A DNA stretch of 64,000 nt from Gnetum montanum (GCA_015680685.1 MNCI01005759.1:123489-187488), one strand, 5' to 3'; positions 37,495 through 50,144 are shown, numbered from the stretch's first letter. Notes: a model not told the origin generated them from the letters alone. Numbers and translations are program-made.

Positions 37495-40275
37495 ATGGCC
37501 CCTAAAAGAGGATAGCAAGGAGGACCCTCGCAGGGTGCAGCCAAATGACCAAGGAGAGGCAGAGGCCAAGCACCTTCTAAAGAACATGCAGAACAAGAGG
37601 CACAATCATTCAACATTCATCAAGAACCTCCTGTCACTGCACAATCAGAGCATGCCAAAGGTGGAGATAGTAGGGCACCTGAACAAGGACAACATCTCAC
37701 ATTGTCTCGAGAATGTGTTTAGGAAATTCATGAAAGGTCCACGTTAGCAGTTGTGACTGTGGAACTCAATTTTGCACTTTTCACTAAATTTTCCCTTGAG
37801 GTAGTTAGAGACCAACTTAAAAGATCTCCACTATGGCCTATCCTCTCTGAAAGTGGTGATTGGTACCTGGGGGAGATGTACCAATTTTGGCACAATAAGG
37901 AAGAAGGCACCACTATTGATATTTATGGGGTTTCTGTTGATTTCTCTTCAAAGGACATTTTAGAAGTGTTGATTTTTTTGAATATAGAGCCCAAGGTTGC
38001 TCACCTATCCACTTGCTTAGATGCAGACATGTACAAAATATGGTTAAAAAGGACGTACGACAAGGAAGATAAAGCATATGGAGAGTTCACACTTGAAGAG
38101 AGGATTTATTTCAAAATTGGCACATATCACATTTTCCAAACAAAAGTATTGAATAGAATTTCCACCTATGTGGCTAGAGGAAGTGCCATCTTGATGGGCA
38201 AGGTTAACATCAACCTACCCCATCTATGCCTCATAGAAATTTTAAGGCGGTTTGAATAACATAAGATAGGAAAGTTTGCATTACCTTTTTCCTACTTAAT
38301 CAAGAAGTTGTGCCGATGTGCTAGAATTCTGGGGTACACCAATGATGTCCCCAGAAAGTCTTACATTTGCTGAATTATCGAAGCAACCAGTCCCAAGGAA
38401 AAGTGCTAGTGAGACACTAGAGTTGGAGTAAGAATAGATGGTGGGGCCCACTACACTGCAAATTGCAAGGCCTAGCCAACTTCTAAGAATAAGGTCCAGT
38501 CAACAATAGGAAGCAAGGCCCAGCACACAACTTACAGGCTAGCAAGACCAACTGCCATTACTACCGTAGGACTATTGACCATCAATGAGCCATCTCAAGG
38601 TCATCACTGAAATAGTCAGTTGCAGAAGTCATGATGAAGCCAACCTCTTCAAGGTCATTGATGATGTTGTACAACCCATGGTCTCAATTGATCATGCATG
38701 AGTTGAGATGTTTATCCAAACAGGAGGAGGGGAATTACACTGGTCACAATAGATCTCTAAAAATGCTACATCTTTTCAGGTGCAATTAGAAACTGGTGAA
38801 GGAGAAATAGTAGTGGTCTGCAGCACCAAGATGCAGTGGGAGTAGTAGAAGTAGTCATAGATCACATTAAGAAATTTTTTAATGTCCCTATTGTGCCACC
38901 TATAGATTTTATAGGAGCACGTGATGCTCAAACTTTGGCCAATCCCTTAATAACTCCTGTAGATCATGAGGACAGTTTCGATCAGTTACTATAAATAGGA
39001 TAAGTGATGACATCCTTTTTTGATATCCCTCAAGATGTCACAACAAAACAAATAGACCTCATCACTACAAAAGCAAGCTAGTCATGGTAGAGGTTAGGTT
39101 GAACATGCAGAGGAGTTAAAAGGGCTCCAAGAAAAGCTCATCACCTTGCAAGCTACATAGTAAGATTTATCCCATATCATTCTTGCAGACCAGTTAGAAT
39201 CCTTTCAGATAGAGTAGTTAACTAGATTGTTGGTAGAGAATAAAAGAGTGGTGAAGGAAAAAGAGAAGGCCAATTGGGATTCTTCCAAGGTACAAGCTCA
39301 AATGTATGCACATGCCAAAGCACTCAAGGACTTACAAGAGGAAAATAAATAACTTGCCACCAAAAATCTCTGATTGACCATAGTAGAAAAAAAAATGTTC
39401 TTAAAGAAAATTTGTAGAAATTATGAGAAAAATTAGTAAGGGTCAACTAGGATATGAATTTCTTAGCTAAGAAAAATAGAACCCTCTCAATGGAGGAGGT
39501 ACATGCAATCTGCCAGAAGATGGCAATTGAAATAAGCACATGGTAGAATGAGGCTAAGTGACATGAAAAGCTCAATGAGCACTTTAGAGATCAAGTGGGG
39601 ATGTAAAAATAGGTGATAGAAAAAAAATCTAGATGGCCAAAGCCCATATTAACACTCTCAGTGATCAAAACATTGATTGGTGGGTCATATTGGATACTTA
39701 TGCCTTCATCCACCAAGCTGAACTGAAAAGTTGGAACCTACAGATACAAGACCTCATGGAGTACATGGACTTGGCAAACCTACGATATGCCAACTTAGCC
39801 ATGTTGACAAAAGGATTTCCAAGAACAAAATTAGAGAAGTAGGTAGTAACCGCCTATGCTAAATATGAGATAGAATTTGTTGAATACAAGAAGACATTGT
39901 AGAGATAAGAAGTAGCAAATTTTAATTAGAGGTGGTCATAACCAACTACCAAGGACAAAAAGATGTCATGGCGGATTTGGCTTGATGGCTCACAAACTAC
40001 CAAAGATGCAAAGACAAAGCCAAAGCCTATGAAGAGGAACAACGACTATTTGCAACTTGGTATGTTAAGGCCAATCAAATGTTCTTGCAACTACCATGCC
40101 CATGGGAGGTGCCAACTCCATCAAACATTGGAGCATCATCATGGATGGCATAGGATCTCTAGACCAAGGAAGAAAAGCTCTAGGCACTCCTTTAGAGACA
40201 TCCATTTCTAAAGCTTAGAGCACAAGATAAAGGAAAGAGACCCATGGAGGAACCACAAACACTAGGAACCACATG
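37495..40275 (+). pseudogene. ORF3 of element D, large 3' reading frame, broken
   Basis: An ATG at 37495 opens a basic, Gln/Gly-rich stretch ('MAPKRG' then TAG). It is in phase with the longest open stretch (37753-38259), which holds a globular domain: 'GDWYLGEMYQFW', 'IDIYGVSVDFSSKDILEVL', 'LEERIYFKIGTYHIF'. The middle and C-terminal parts (about 39100-40100) are charged and coiled-coil-like. E carries a relative at 53618-56397 with the same start context, domain order and C-terminus. The position after integrase is where Athila elements carry their extra, env-like frame. The first domain recalls 'putative plant transposon protein' families, but no membrane segment or envelope motif is seen and the function is unknown. 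Stops fit decay at Gln, Arg or Trp codons. Confidence 0.6.
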
Positions 40276-40463
40276 AGTTCCAACAAATTTTGTTTTTTGT
40301 AAATTTTGTGTATGTGTCCCAATTTTGTTTTGTTCAACCCCATACTATGGCATGAATAATTTCTAGTTCATCAATAATCCCATACCTATCCACTATGTAA
40401 TCAGTCGAACTCATTCTCATTTTGTCTGACTCAAGGATGAGTTGTTATTTAGTCGTGGAGGTT
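40276..40463 (+). other. 3' untranslated region and polypurine tract of element D
   Basis: The end reads 'ctcaaggatgagttgttatt' then 'agtcgtggaggtt' directly before the LTR. E has 'ctcgaggatgagttttcatt' then 'agtcatgggggta' at the same place. The conserved context supports the purine-rich 'gtggaggtt' as the polypurine tract. Confidence 0.65.
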
Positions 40464-41325
40464 TGATGAATTGTGGTTTGCTAGGCCCTGATATTGGATC
40501 CTCAATATTGGGTACGTGATATCACAGCTTGGATAACGATATTGAAGACATGATATCATGATTCCTATGTAGGCCTATAAATACAACATTCGGGTGCACA
40601 AGAGGGAGTAAGTTGGTAATTCTTAGGATAGAGGATTTTTGTTATTCTTTACTTAATTTCAATTCTTTCGCCAGTGCATGCTCACAGTGTGATGATTATA
40701 ATTGTATGGAACCTTTATTCGATTGTAACATACTTCGACATGCACATGATCAGCAATAAAGATCGAGATTACTCCATCATTGTAGCATTCACTTAGCCTT
40801 TAATTACTTCAATTGTTAATTGTTATTTATTATTTTCTTTGTTAATATTTCTTTATCATCATTTACTATTCCTGTTGTTAAATGTGGAATGAGTATGACT
40901 TAATCACGAAAATTTAAGTATGATTACTTGGTAACCTAGTAGCATATCTAGGAGTGCTCAAGTAATATGTGCTTGGTAATCCTATAAGTAGTACATGAGG
41001 TCCAAGATGTGCATGGATGATTAAGGATGGATGCTCATTACACTTAGGCTAGTTTAGATTTTTCTTTTTATTGCCTATTAGCTTAAGTCAAGATTTTTTT
41101 CCATCATCTTTAGGAGTAGCATTAGTTAAGATCCCATCATTCACCTCACTCTGGACTAAACCATATGTGACAAAGTAAATACTAGTCTAGGTGGGAAGAT
41201 AGTGAACTGTGATCAAAGTGTAACTATCTAGATACCACAACTAGACCGTCTACGGAGTTCAACTGAATCATGCGTACATGCTCGTATTCGTATGGTTGAG
41301 TGTAGGGGTACCTTGGCACTCATCA
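40464..41325 (+). repeat. 3' LTR of element D (862 bp)
   Basis: It begins 'tgatgaattgtgg' and ends 'cactcatca'. The TATA box is at 40576-40583. Many differences from the 5' LTR are C/T or G/A changes, so the insertion is old. A short frame just upstream (39963-40211) belongs to ORF3. Confidence 0.92.
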
Positions 41326-41330
41326 AAATC

Positions 41331-42086
41331 TACTATGCATAATTTTGCTACTACTAGAGAAAGTATTAAACAATCTGAATAAATATCTCGAAGGCACTTG
41401 GAATTGGGATTAGTTTGTAAATTTAAGCTGAGGTTAGATTGAAAGTTGCATTAGGAAAATTGGAAAGAATATTTTAGGTAAAATAAAAGAAAAAAAAAAC
41501 ATCTTAAAGAAGACATGGTGGTGGAGTGATAAGTGCAACACACTATCCAAGAAAAGAAAAAAAATGCTTTAAGAAATGGAAACAAACCAATAGCCAAGAA
41601 AATAGGCTAATATACAAAATGATAAAGAAGAAAGCAATTGTAGCAATAGCTAAAGCCAAGCATAAGGCTATGGATAGCTTTTATGAAAAATTAGGGGGGG
41701 AAAAAAGGAAAAAATCTATTTTAAAATTGGAAAAAATCAAAAATAAGAAATGTAAGAACGTTGATCATATCAAATACATCAAGGAAGCAAATAAAAGAAT
41801 TTAGGTAAAAGACAATGAAAGTTTGGATAGGTGGAAAAATAATTTTCAAGGATTATTTAATAATGAATTCCCAAGAGAAGAACCAAATTTTTGTTTGGTT
41901 CATGAACTTTCCTTCTCTAATGTAAAAGTAGCCTTATTAAAGATGAAAACTAGAAAAGCTATTAGACTACATAACATTCTTATAGAAACTTGGAAGGGAG
42001 ATATAATAATTTCTTTGTTGATACTATTATTTAAAAAAATAGCCATATCCTATGTTATTTTTCAAATACATTATTTTTGGGTATGA
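41331..42086 (+). pseudogene. RTE-type LINE fragment, linker before reverse transcriptase
   Basis: From about 41510 the frame reads 'KKTWWWSDKCNTLSKK', then a lysine-rich run with 'YKMIKKKAIVAIAKAKHKA' and 'SFYEKLGGEK', then 'DRWKNNFQGLFNNE' and 'VKVALLKMKTRKAI'. This is the characteristic segment between endonuclease and reverse transcriptase of plant RTE-like LINEs (WWN..V, K.AK..A, W..YF..LFN, ALK.MK.GKA). Only the first residues of RT survive; the 'F.DD' core is absent. Few stops occur (41802-41804 TAG; a phase change near 41560). The fragment lies just right of D's insertion point. Confidence 0.75.
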
Positions 42087-42735
42087 CATGGCTTTTAATT
42101 TTAAATGACTTGGCATTCAAATAAAAATATATAGGCACAAAGCCAACTAGAAAGCTAGAAACCATGTGAACCTAAAATTATTTGTTAAAAACTATGGCTT
42201 TCTAAAAGAAATAAAGATAAATTGCTTGAGGATTTGCAAGTGTACTAATTGGCCACTTAAATAACTATGGTTAGCTATACCAACCAAAAACTATAACCTG
42301 ACTACGCCCTAAGGTCCTACATGTGTAAATGCTCTAAATAATTTCATGAATAGTACCCTTCACATTATCTCATGATTTTTGATCTTGGTATTGAGGAAAA
42401 GAAAAACATAAAGAAATTTTTAAATTAGCACTAGATTTTATGGATGTTCTCTAAAAGTAGCTTTGTATTCTTCCACCATCTATAGGGACCACTGACCTTG
42501 CACATGATGGAGATCAAGACGTTTGAAGTGGCCATGTTAGAGCTAATTTTGTAACCCCAAAGAGAAGGCATTGGGGGCATTAATTCCCTTTTTTAGACCA
42601 AACAAAATATCACTCTGGTGTAAAGTAGGTCACTGTAATTGGTCTTGCTTACTCAGATCACACTACACTACCTCCCTAAATACAGGCTAACCAAGGATGA
42701 TGTGTGGATGCAACAGGTACATTTAATGCATAGTA
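42087..42735. other. No recognised feature
   Basis: AT-rich sequence between the LINE fragment and the 342-bp repeats. No coding frame, repeat or LTR end was recognised. Confidence 0.4.
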
Positions 42736-43403
42736 GAGACTAGAATTTCTACAATGACCACTAGCTTGGCTTATTTGAAGGGTTGTCTTTGATTCATACT
42801 TTTGAGCCATAAACTGGAAAGATTACTACTACACATGTTTATTCATATTCAAGGGAAATTTGAGACTGATGGATTCCACATTCAGAAGTTTGAGAGGTCT
42901 CATTGGACATTGACTATCTATTCTTTTTGGATGGTTATTATGCACTGATGGTGTGTTTGTGGTCCACACGTTAAAGAAATTTAACCACAAATGCAATGTG
43001 GTGTTATCTAAATGGTAGGAAGGATAGGCATCACAGAGCTTGAAAAGATGCTAGTATTATGATGGTAGTCTTGGTTGGAGACTAGAATTTCTACAATGAC
43101 ATTGACTTGGCTTGTTTGAAGGGTTGGCTTTGATTCATAATTTTGAGCCATAAACTGGCAAGATTGCTATTGGACTTTAAGTGTTTATTCAAGGGAAACT
43201 TGAGACCAATGGATTCCACATTCAAAAGTTTGAAAAGTCTCATTGGCCACTAATTATCTATGCTTTTTGGATGGTTATTATGCACTGATGGTGTGTGTGC
43301 AGTCCACACATTAAAAAAATTTCACCACAAATGCAATGTGGTGTTATCTTATTGGTAGGAAGGATAGGTATAATAGAGTTTGGAAAGATGCTAGTATTAT
43401 GAT
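42736..43403. repeat. 342-bp tandem repeat running into an assembly gap
   Basis: A unit starting 'gagactagaatttctacaat' begins at 42736 and again at 43078. The second copy is cut by the run of N after 'ctagtattatgat' (43391-43403), a point that corresponds to 'ctagtattatgat' near 43060 in the first copy. The copies are similar throughout, with scattered substitutions and a few indels. The array may continue inside the gap. Confidence 0.85.
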
Positions 43404-44043
43404 NNNNNNNNNNNNNNNNNNNNNNNNNNNNNNNNNNNNNNNNNNNNNNNNNNNNNNNNNNNNNNNNNNNNNNNNNNNNNNNNNNNNNNNNNNNNNNNNN
43501 NNNNNNNNNNNNNNNNNNNNNNNNNNNNNNNNNNNNNNNNNNNNNNNNNNNNNNNNNNNNNNNNNNNNNNNNNNNNNNNNNNNNNNNNNNNNNNNNNNNN
43601 NNNNNNNNNNNNNNNNNNNNNNNNNNNNNNNNNNNNNNNNNNNNNNNNNNNNNNNNNNNNNNNNNNNNNNNNNNNNNNNNNNNNNNNNNNNNNNNNNNNN
43701 NNNNNNNNNNNNNNNNNNNNNNNNNNNNNNNNNNNNNNNNNNNNNNNNNNNNNNNNNNNNNNNNNNNNNNNNNNNNNNNNNNNNNNNNNNNNNNNNNNNN
43801 NNNNNNNNNNNNNNNNNNNNNNNNNNNNNNNNNNNNNNNNNNNNNNNNNNNNNNNNNNNNNNNNNNNNNNNNNNNNNNNNNNNNNNNNNNNNNNNNNNNN
43901 NNNNNNNNNNNNNNNNNNNNNNNNNNNNNNNNNNNNNNNNNNNNNNNNNNNNNNNNNNNNNNNNNNNNNNNNNNNNNNNNNNNNNNNNNNNNNNNNNNNN
44001 NNNNNNNNNNNNNNNNNNNNNNNNNNNNNNNNNNNNNNNNNNN
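43404..44043. other. Assembly gap (640 N)
   Basis: A run of undetermined bases. Long open frames reported across it are artefacts of reading N as any residue. Confidence 0.99.
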
Positions 44044-44321
44044 CATTTTAGATAGGGTTCTTGGGATTTCCCCCTCTTACTTCTCCCTTGTATTGTTGCT
44101 TCAACTTTTGCTATTCCTGTTTCCATAGAATCTGCTAGAAAAGAGAAAGCTGAGTAGAAAAGAAACACTAAATGTTTATTTTACCTTAATTTATTTAATG
44201 ATTTTCAAAGAAACATCATTTTTATTATTAAGGGCCTATATTTTCATTATGATAAAAAGGATAATAATTATGGATTAGAGAGTCATTATTAAAACTTATA
44301 AAGGTTAACCCTAAAAAGGTG

Positions 44322-45232
44322 TGATGAAGTATCAATGTGTCATGTCAACGAGCCACCGTTAATGTGGCCTCATCAATGGGGCCCCATTTATGTGGTGTTG
44401 CCCCATCGATAGGGCCATGTCAACATATATTGTAGCAAAAATTATAAATACAAGCTTCCAACTATGTGTATGGACATTAAAAGTTATAGTTGTAGCTGAA
44501 CTCTTACAGTTTTTACATTTAAAAGTTAGAATATTTTCTTGAATGCTTGCTGCAAGAGTCATTGAGTGTACAAATCTTTATTTTAGCACTATTGTACCTA
44601 AACCACACCAATGTGGATGGCAATAAAGAAAAGCTTCTTGATAAACCTTGTAGCATTCCAAATAGTTTAAATGTTTTATTCTTGCATTTAATGTTTTTAG
44701 TTATTTTTTCAATGTTTCTCAATAATTAAACTAATTAAGATAATTAATTAAGATAAACTAAATAGATTAAATACATAAGTATGAATGCTTCAAACGTAAA
44801 CATGTATTCGCTTAGTAATCCTAGCAGCATTATTGCTTGGTGTGCTTAGTAGCATAGTGCTTTGTAACCCAATAGTGGATATGTGGGTTTAGGACATGTA
44901 CGGAAAGTGGGACTAGATGCTTATGTTAGAACTAGTTAGAGATTAGTTAGTTAGTTAAATTAGATTAGTTCTCAAATTACTGCATCTCTCTACTTCAAGA
45001 ACCATAAAACATAAAACACAAAACAATAAAAATCATATGCCTTGATTACACTTAACCATACCATGTGCATCACAAGTGTAATTGGGAAGACAACAAATGA
45101 ACTTAAGGCAAGATTCACTTCCTAGAAGACTAGTGCACTAAAAACTATAAAGTTTGTGGAATTCAACCAGATCACATGTGAATGCTTCATGATTTGTATG
45201 GTAAGGTGTAGGATACCTTTAATCGCTCATCA
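44322..45232 (+). repeat. 5' LTR of element E (911 bp)
   Basis: It starts 'tgatgaagtatc' and ends 'cgctcatca'. U3 holds 'ggccatgtcaacata' and related 'gtcaat' words. The TATA box is at 44443-44450. The 3' half shares 'tgtatggt..ggtgtagg' with D's LTRs, so the families are related. Frames at 44359-44729 inside it are not genes. Confidence 0.9.
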
Positions 45233-45252
45233 TTGTTGTTGTTTTTGGGGAC
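45233..45252 (+). other. Decayed primer binding site of element E
   Basis: 'ttgttgttgtttttggggac' sits directly after the LTR. Against 'tggcgccgttgccggggac', 12 of 19 positions agree, five differ as C-to-T and two as G-to-T. D keeps a better copy at the same place. Confidence 0.65.
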
Positions 45253-45383
45253 TCTATTTGTTGAAACATGTGCTCTCTAGGATTAGTGAATATTATTAAT
45301 ATTGTTGGATGAACCCAACATCAGCATCACTCTCACATAACATGTAATTACAAAAGCACACTACTACTTTATTTATTTTCAAA

Positions 45384-47700
45384 ATGTCTTCTTCTTCTCA
45401 CAAGCATGAAGATGTCAAACTATCAATCCCACAGGAGTGCAAAGTGGTATATACTCATCCAAATGAGTATGTGCCTAACTTTACCTTCATCCTACATCAG
45501 GATGAGCAACTATGATGGTGTGATATGGAGGGAAATAATTATAATGCCCCCTGATTGATTTCTACCCATGATGCTACTTTGAACTCTTACGAAGTTAGGT
45601 ATCCATGATCTTCAATAAGAGTATGTTGTGCATGACTACAACTACTAGGACTGCCATCCCACTAACACACAATGTAGGAGACATCGACATCAGGAGACGC
45701 ATCATGAGGTTGTGAAGGAAAAATGATTCACTAATCCCTTGTTCCTATTGAACCAAGATGATAGTGAGGATCCTCCCTTTGAGGGATCTCAACATGAGAA
45801 TTCTCCATCCCTTGTTAATGATGACGAGGTGTGACTCTGAACTTGCAGTCTACAATCAACAATTTGGAAGTAGGAAAAGATGGCAGTCAAGGCAAGGGAT
45901 CAAATAAGCATCAAGATAATAAGAAATTTGATGACTGTGGCTGTGACAACCATAGGGGAGTTGGTAGACACCATGGTGGTTGTAGTTCTCCTCCCTCTTT
46001 GCCCTTTTCATCTACATCCTCTTCTTTTGGTTTTGAAAGATGTTGTAGAAGGAACAACCATGATTGAGGTAACCAACAAGACTACAATGAACAAAGGAAT
46101 AATAGAGGACATTATCGGTGAAAATGGAATCATGATGATGATGAGCCTCTATTGGAAACTCGAAGCATGCTTAACATTGTAAATGTAGTAAAGATTCTAA
46201 CTATGCATGTGAAAGATAGTTGGATCAAGTGCTTAGACATAAACAACATTCCAGTGGGGTGTACAATTCTAATCTACATATACATATGTAAGCTTTACTC
46301 AATGTCTATGCCTTATAGAAAATTAAAAATGATTAGAAGAAACTTAAGCTCTTCCCTAAGACACTTATCAAGGAAGTTGAAGGTTGGTACCAATCCTTGG
46401 AACCATAATTCATTCATAGATGGAGTACCATGTTGGAACTATTTAATGAAAAATACTAAATGTACTCTAGAGTGTCCAATTTAAGAAGGCAAATCCAAGG
46501 GTAAAAATAGGAAACACATGAACCCTTAGATTCTACGATGGATAGATGTTATTCTCTCTTACATTGATGTCATGGCCATGGTTATTCTTAGAGGGAACAA
46601 CTTCGCCACATCATAAATGGGCTCAGAGCTGAAACTAGAAGAATCCTTGGTGTTTATTCCCAAGGGAGGCTATCTGAACTAAGAGCTTATCAGATACAAA
46701 AGTTGATAAAGTTGGTAGCAAAAGAAGAAGAGTAATTACAAAAAAAGGAAAAATGCTAAAGAATATAATAGGGATCCCTCCATAAGGAAAAGGGAGGTCT
46801 AATTCTATGACAAGGAGGAGTCACCACTCGACAAAATAGTGAACATGAAAACCTTGCCCATACAAAAATCTATTTTTGATATTTTAGAAAAGGTTGAAAA
46901 ATTATGGAACTCTTTGGATGAGAGGTTCCAAACTGCTATGAAGATTGTTGAAGAATCCAAAGAGCAAAATAGTGATCATGACTACAGGAGGCGAAAAGAA
47001 GCTAAATGTGCCTACTAGAGAGGTAAGGGCAAAGTTGCTACAGTAGAAGAAGTTATGAAGAAAAAATTCAAAGATGATGATGGCTATGAAATTTTTCAAT
47101 ATGAACAACCTAAGGGATGTTGCCCTATGGTGTCACATTTATAAGAGTCTAGGATGTATGTGTTGAATTTGTGACTAGTAAGAAGGTAAGCACCTAGATG
47201 ATTGCCTTACCCTCAAGGCAATCCAAGGTAGTTATATCAACAACAACAAGCTTATTATCCAAGTAGAGCTCCACAACAACCATATGAATAATATCAATAG
47301 TGGAACCAACCATAATCATGGGGAATGCCACCACCAAGATAGTAGTACCCTTATAGGCAACTAGATTTATACGAATACTATGTTCAACAACTTGTTTCTC
47401 CATGAAGCTCTACAAGCCATGCATCATTCCAACATCACTATTATCCTCTAAGGTACCATTGCACTCATTCATCATCTACTCGAGGAGAGCACTCATATCT
47501 ATACCATCCTCCACATGTGTTTGCACACATCCCTCCACCCTCTCCCCAATTACCTCCTACTTCGTTTATGCAGGATGAAATTACACCACAGCTACAACAA
47601 TGGAATGCTATGAGGCTTGTACATTCACAACTGAACTTCTAGCCAAGTGGTTTAGATAATTGATCTAGGAAATGACTCTTTTTCTAACACAACAACCCTC
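45384..47700 (+). pseudogene. Broken gag of element E
   Basis: The ATG at 45384 begins 'MSSSSHKHEDVKLSIPQE'. The reading breaks repeatedly. The gag core is faint at 46250-46700 in several frames, with 'NSFIDGVPCWNYLMK', parallel to D's 'LSIVELFNERYK' region. A charged segment follows at 46850-47100 ('DILEKVEKLWNSLDERF'). The C-terminal part (47200-47700) is Gln/Pro/Tyr-rich ('LYQQQQAYYPSRAPQQPYE'), as is usual before protease in Athila-like elements. A zinc knuckle was not recognised. Confidence 0.6.
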
Positions 47701-47839
47701 CCAAACCCTCACAACCTAATGCGGTTGATTGTCCTGCATCTCCAATAGCCTCATCCTCTGCATCCAACACATTCAAGTACCCTTTAAAACAAACACCACC
47801 TTGGATCTACACTATGATGTTAACTCATGTTGTTTCCAA

Positions 47840-48300
47840 TTAGATCAAGGCTAGAAACCTTCCCATAAAAATATTTGACCTAGGAAGTCCTCTTATTTAT
47901 TTACAAATCATTATACATGAGCCATGCAAGGTTCTTTTTGATTCTGGTTCTAGTGTCAATCTCATCTCCCATGAGATGTACAAAGCCTGGAACCTACCAC
48001 CTCTCAAGAAGAGAAACATTCATTTAGAATTAGTAGATCAATTAATCACTATCCCTTTGGGACTAGTGGAGGACATTGTGACCATAGTTTGTGGGTGGTT
48101 CTACCTTGCCAATTTTCTAGTGATCAAGGTTGAAAATAGCAAACATTACTTTCCCATCATTACGGGAAGGGCTTGGTTAAGCACAATAGATACATGTATG
48201 GGTATAAGGAACCTCTCTTTAGAAATCTCCAAGGAAAATGAATTTGGATGATTAAAGAGGATACATGTTCTATGCATCATGTACAATGATAATGAGTGTA
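47840..48300 (+). pseudogene. Aspartic protease domain of element E
   Basis: The frame reads 'EPCKVLFDSGSSVNLIS' with the retropepsin D-S-G at 47940-47948, then 'TIPLGLVEDI' and 'IITGRAWLSTID', in the order expected for plant Ty3/gypsy protease. Upstream 'QIIIHEP' leads into the domain. It is open from 47976 to 48251 and one of the better preserved parts of E. The active-site Asp is intact, although upstream and downstream stops remove any chance of expression as a polyprotein. Confidence 0.8.
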
Positions 48301-48819
48301 ATTATGTGTAGAAAATATGGTATATTAAAAGTACATTAATCCAAGCATGCACACAATGTGCACAAGAAATAGATATCTAAAGGTTCCTATACATAGTAGC
48401 CACAAAATAGGAGGGCACCCAGTGGCTAATAGTTGACAAAGACAATAGCACATTATTCATGAAACTAAGAGCTTAATATGCACCTATGTCAAAGGCATGG
48501 ATGAGCTTGAGCAAGTTCATCACCAACTCTCTGATGATGAAGATAATGATGAAGAGTTGGAAATCCTTGATAATTTTAAGCAAGAATCCCTATAGTTAAA
48601 ATCTCTACTAGTTGGCATGGAATATGCATTTTTAAACAATGGTAAGTTGGTTATCATCAATGCAAATCTTGCTCTCAAATAAAAAGATAAGCTATTATAG
48701 GTAGTTAACAAATGTCCAATAACCTTTGCATGGTCATATCCTGAGCTGACTAGAATCAATCCAAGGATATGCAACATCACATTTACATCGATTTATCCAT
48801 GAAGCCAAGAAGGTAATCA

Positions 48820-49882
48820 AAAAGGTGATTGAACCCCAAGATGAAACAGATCATCAAGGAGAAAATAGAATAACTCCTCAAGGCAGGGTTTATCTATCCC
48901 ATTGCAAATAGTGAGTGAGTTAGCCCACTCATAATTATGCCAAAGAAAGGTGGCAAGTGATGGGTGTGCATCAATTTTAGGCTGTTGAACATGGCAACAT
49001 TTAAAGGCCATTTCCCATTTCCATTTGTGGACCAAGTATTGAACACCATTTATGGGCATTGCTATTATAGCTTCTTGGATGGTTATAGTGGCTATAACGA
49101 AATCCAAATTACACCAAAAGATTAGGCTAAGACAACATTCAGGAGCCCTTGGGGGACTTTTGCATTTTGTAAGATGCCATTTGGTCTATGCAATGCCCCT
49201 AAAACATTTCAACATTTGGTCCTTAGTATTTTTCAATAGTATATTGGTAGTAGGGTAGAAGTCTTTATGGATGACTTCTCTACCTATGGAGCTACATTTG
49301 AACAAGACCCAAATTACCTTGAAATAAACCTTAGGATCAATTGGCAAAAAAAGCCATCTAATAGTCTAGGAAGACATAGTATTGGGGCACCAAAGTTCAC
49401 AAAAAGGGATTGAGATAGACCTTGAAAAGATAAGGGTTATCCAAGGAATCACATTCCAACTAGAGACAGTTAAGGATGTTCAATCATTTCTTGGACACAC
49501 TAGCTACTACTAACAATTCATAAAAAGTTTCTCTAAGATTGCAAAGCCATTGATTGAGCTTACAAAGAAAGATGCTCCATTTATCTAGACTAAGGAATAA
49601 GAACATGCATTCCAACTACTAAAGAAAAAGCTTATAGAGACTCTAATTGTACAAGCACTAGACTAGTCCACACTATTTTAAATAATGATGGATACATCTA
49701 ATTATGCCTTGGGAGTAATGCTTATGCAATTGGATGATAAGAAGCATCCATACTACGTTCACTATGTAAGTCAAAGCATTATGGATGCACAATTGAATTA
49801 CAACATAACTGAGAAAGAACTAATGGTTGTGGTGTATGCTCTTGACAAGTTCAGGTACTATGTGCTTAATACTAGGAAGTAG
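48820..49882 (+). pseudogene. Reverse transcriptase and RNase H of element E
   Basis: RT runs from about 48840: 'GFIYPIANSE', 'PLIIMPKKGGK', 'YSFLDGYSGYNEIQITPKD', '[18 protein letters not shown]' and the catalytic 'FMDD' at 49264-49275, followed by 'FSTYG' as in Athila elements. A frameshift near 49310 precedes the thumb/connection ('SFLGHTSYY..FIKSFSKIA'). RNase H at 49685-49882 reads 'MMDTSNYALGVML', 'AQLNYNITEKELMVVVYALD'. In-frame stops fit CGA-to-TGA (48958-48960), TGG-to-TGA (near 48915) and CAG-to-TAG (near 49122). The enzyme is dead. Confidence 0.88.
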
Positions 49883-50144
49883 ATGGCACATAGATCACAG
49901 TGTCATTTACTTTCTAATGAATAAGCCAACAATAAGCCCATATATTATACGGTGGCTTGTGCTCTTATAGAAATTCAATCTTACAATGATAGATTAGAAA
50001 GGGACTAAGAATGTGATCCTTGACCACCTCTCTTGGTTAAGATGGGATAATAAAGAGGAGGAGAGTCCCTCTTTGATTAATTTATAAATGAACTCCTCTT
50101 TATAGAAGAAATCAATGATCAAATGCACATAGAAACAACAATGT

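Larger units (their letters stand above)
31369..41325 (+). mobile_element. Element D: complete Athila-like LTR retrotransposon lacking pol
   Basis: D has 861- and 862-bp LTRs, a primer site of the tRNA-Asp type, gag (32362 onward), ORF3 (37495-40275) and a purine-rich tract before the 3' LTR. The flanks read 'aaagc' (31364-31368) and 'aaatc' (41326-41330), a 5-bp target duplication with one mismatch. Protease, RT, RNase H and integrase are absent. The sequence passes from gag directly to an inverted solo LTR (H) and then to sequence that in E lies after integrase. D therefore had to be moved by enzymes supplied in trans, or lost pol afterwards. Confidence 0.9.

Noticed and set aside
43258-44168. 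Long open frames on both strands (239-274 codons)
   Set aside because: They consist almost entirely of the N gap read as unknown residues; the real flanks contribute only a few dozen codons with no family signature.
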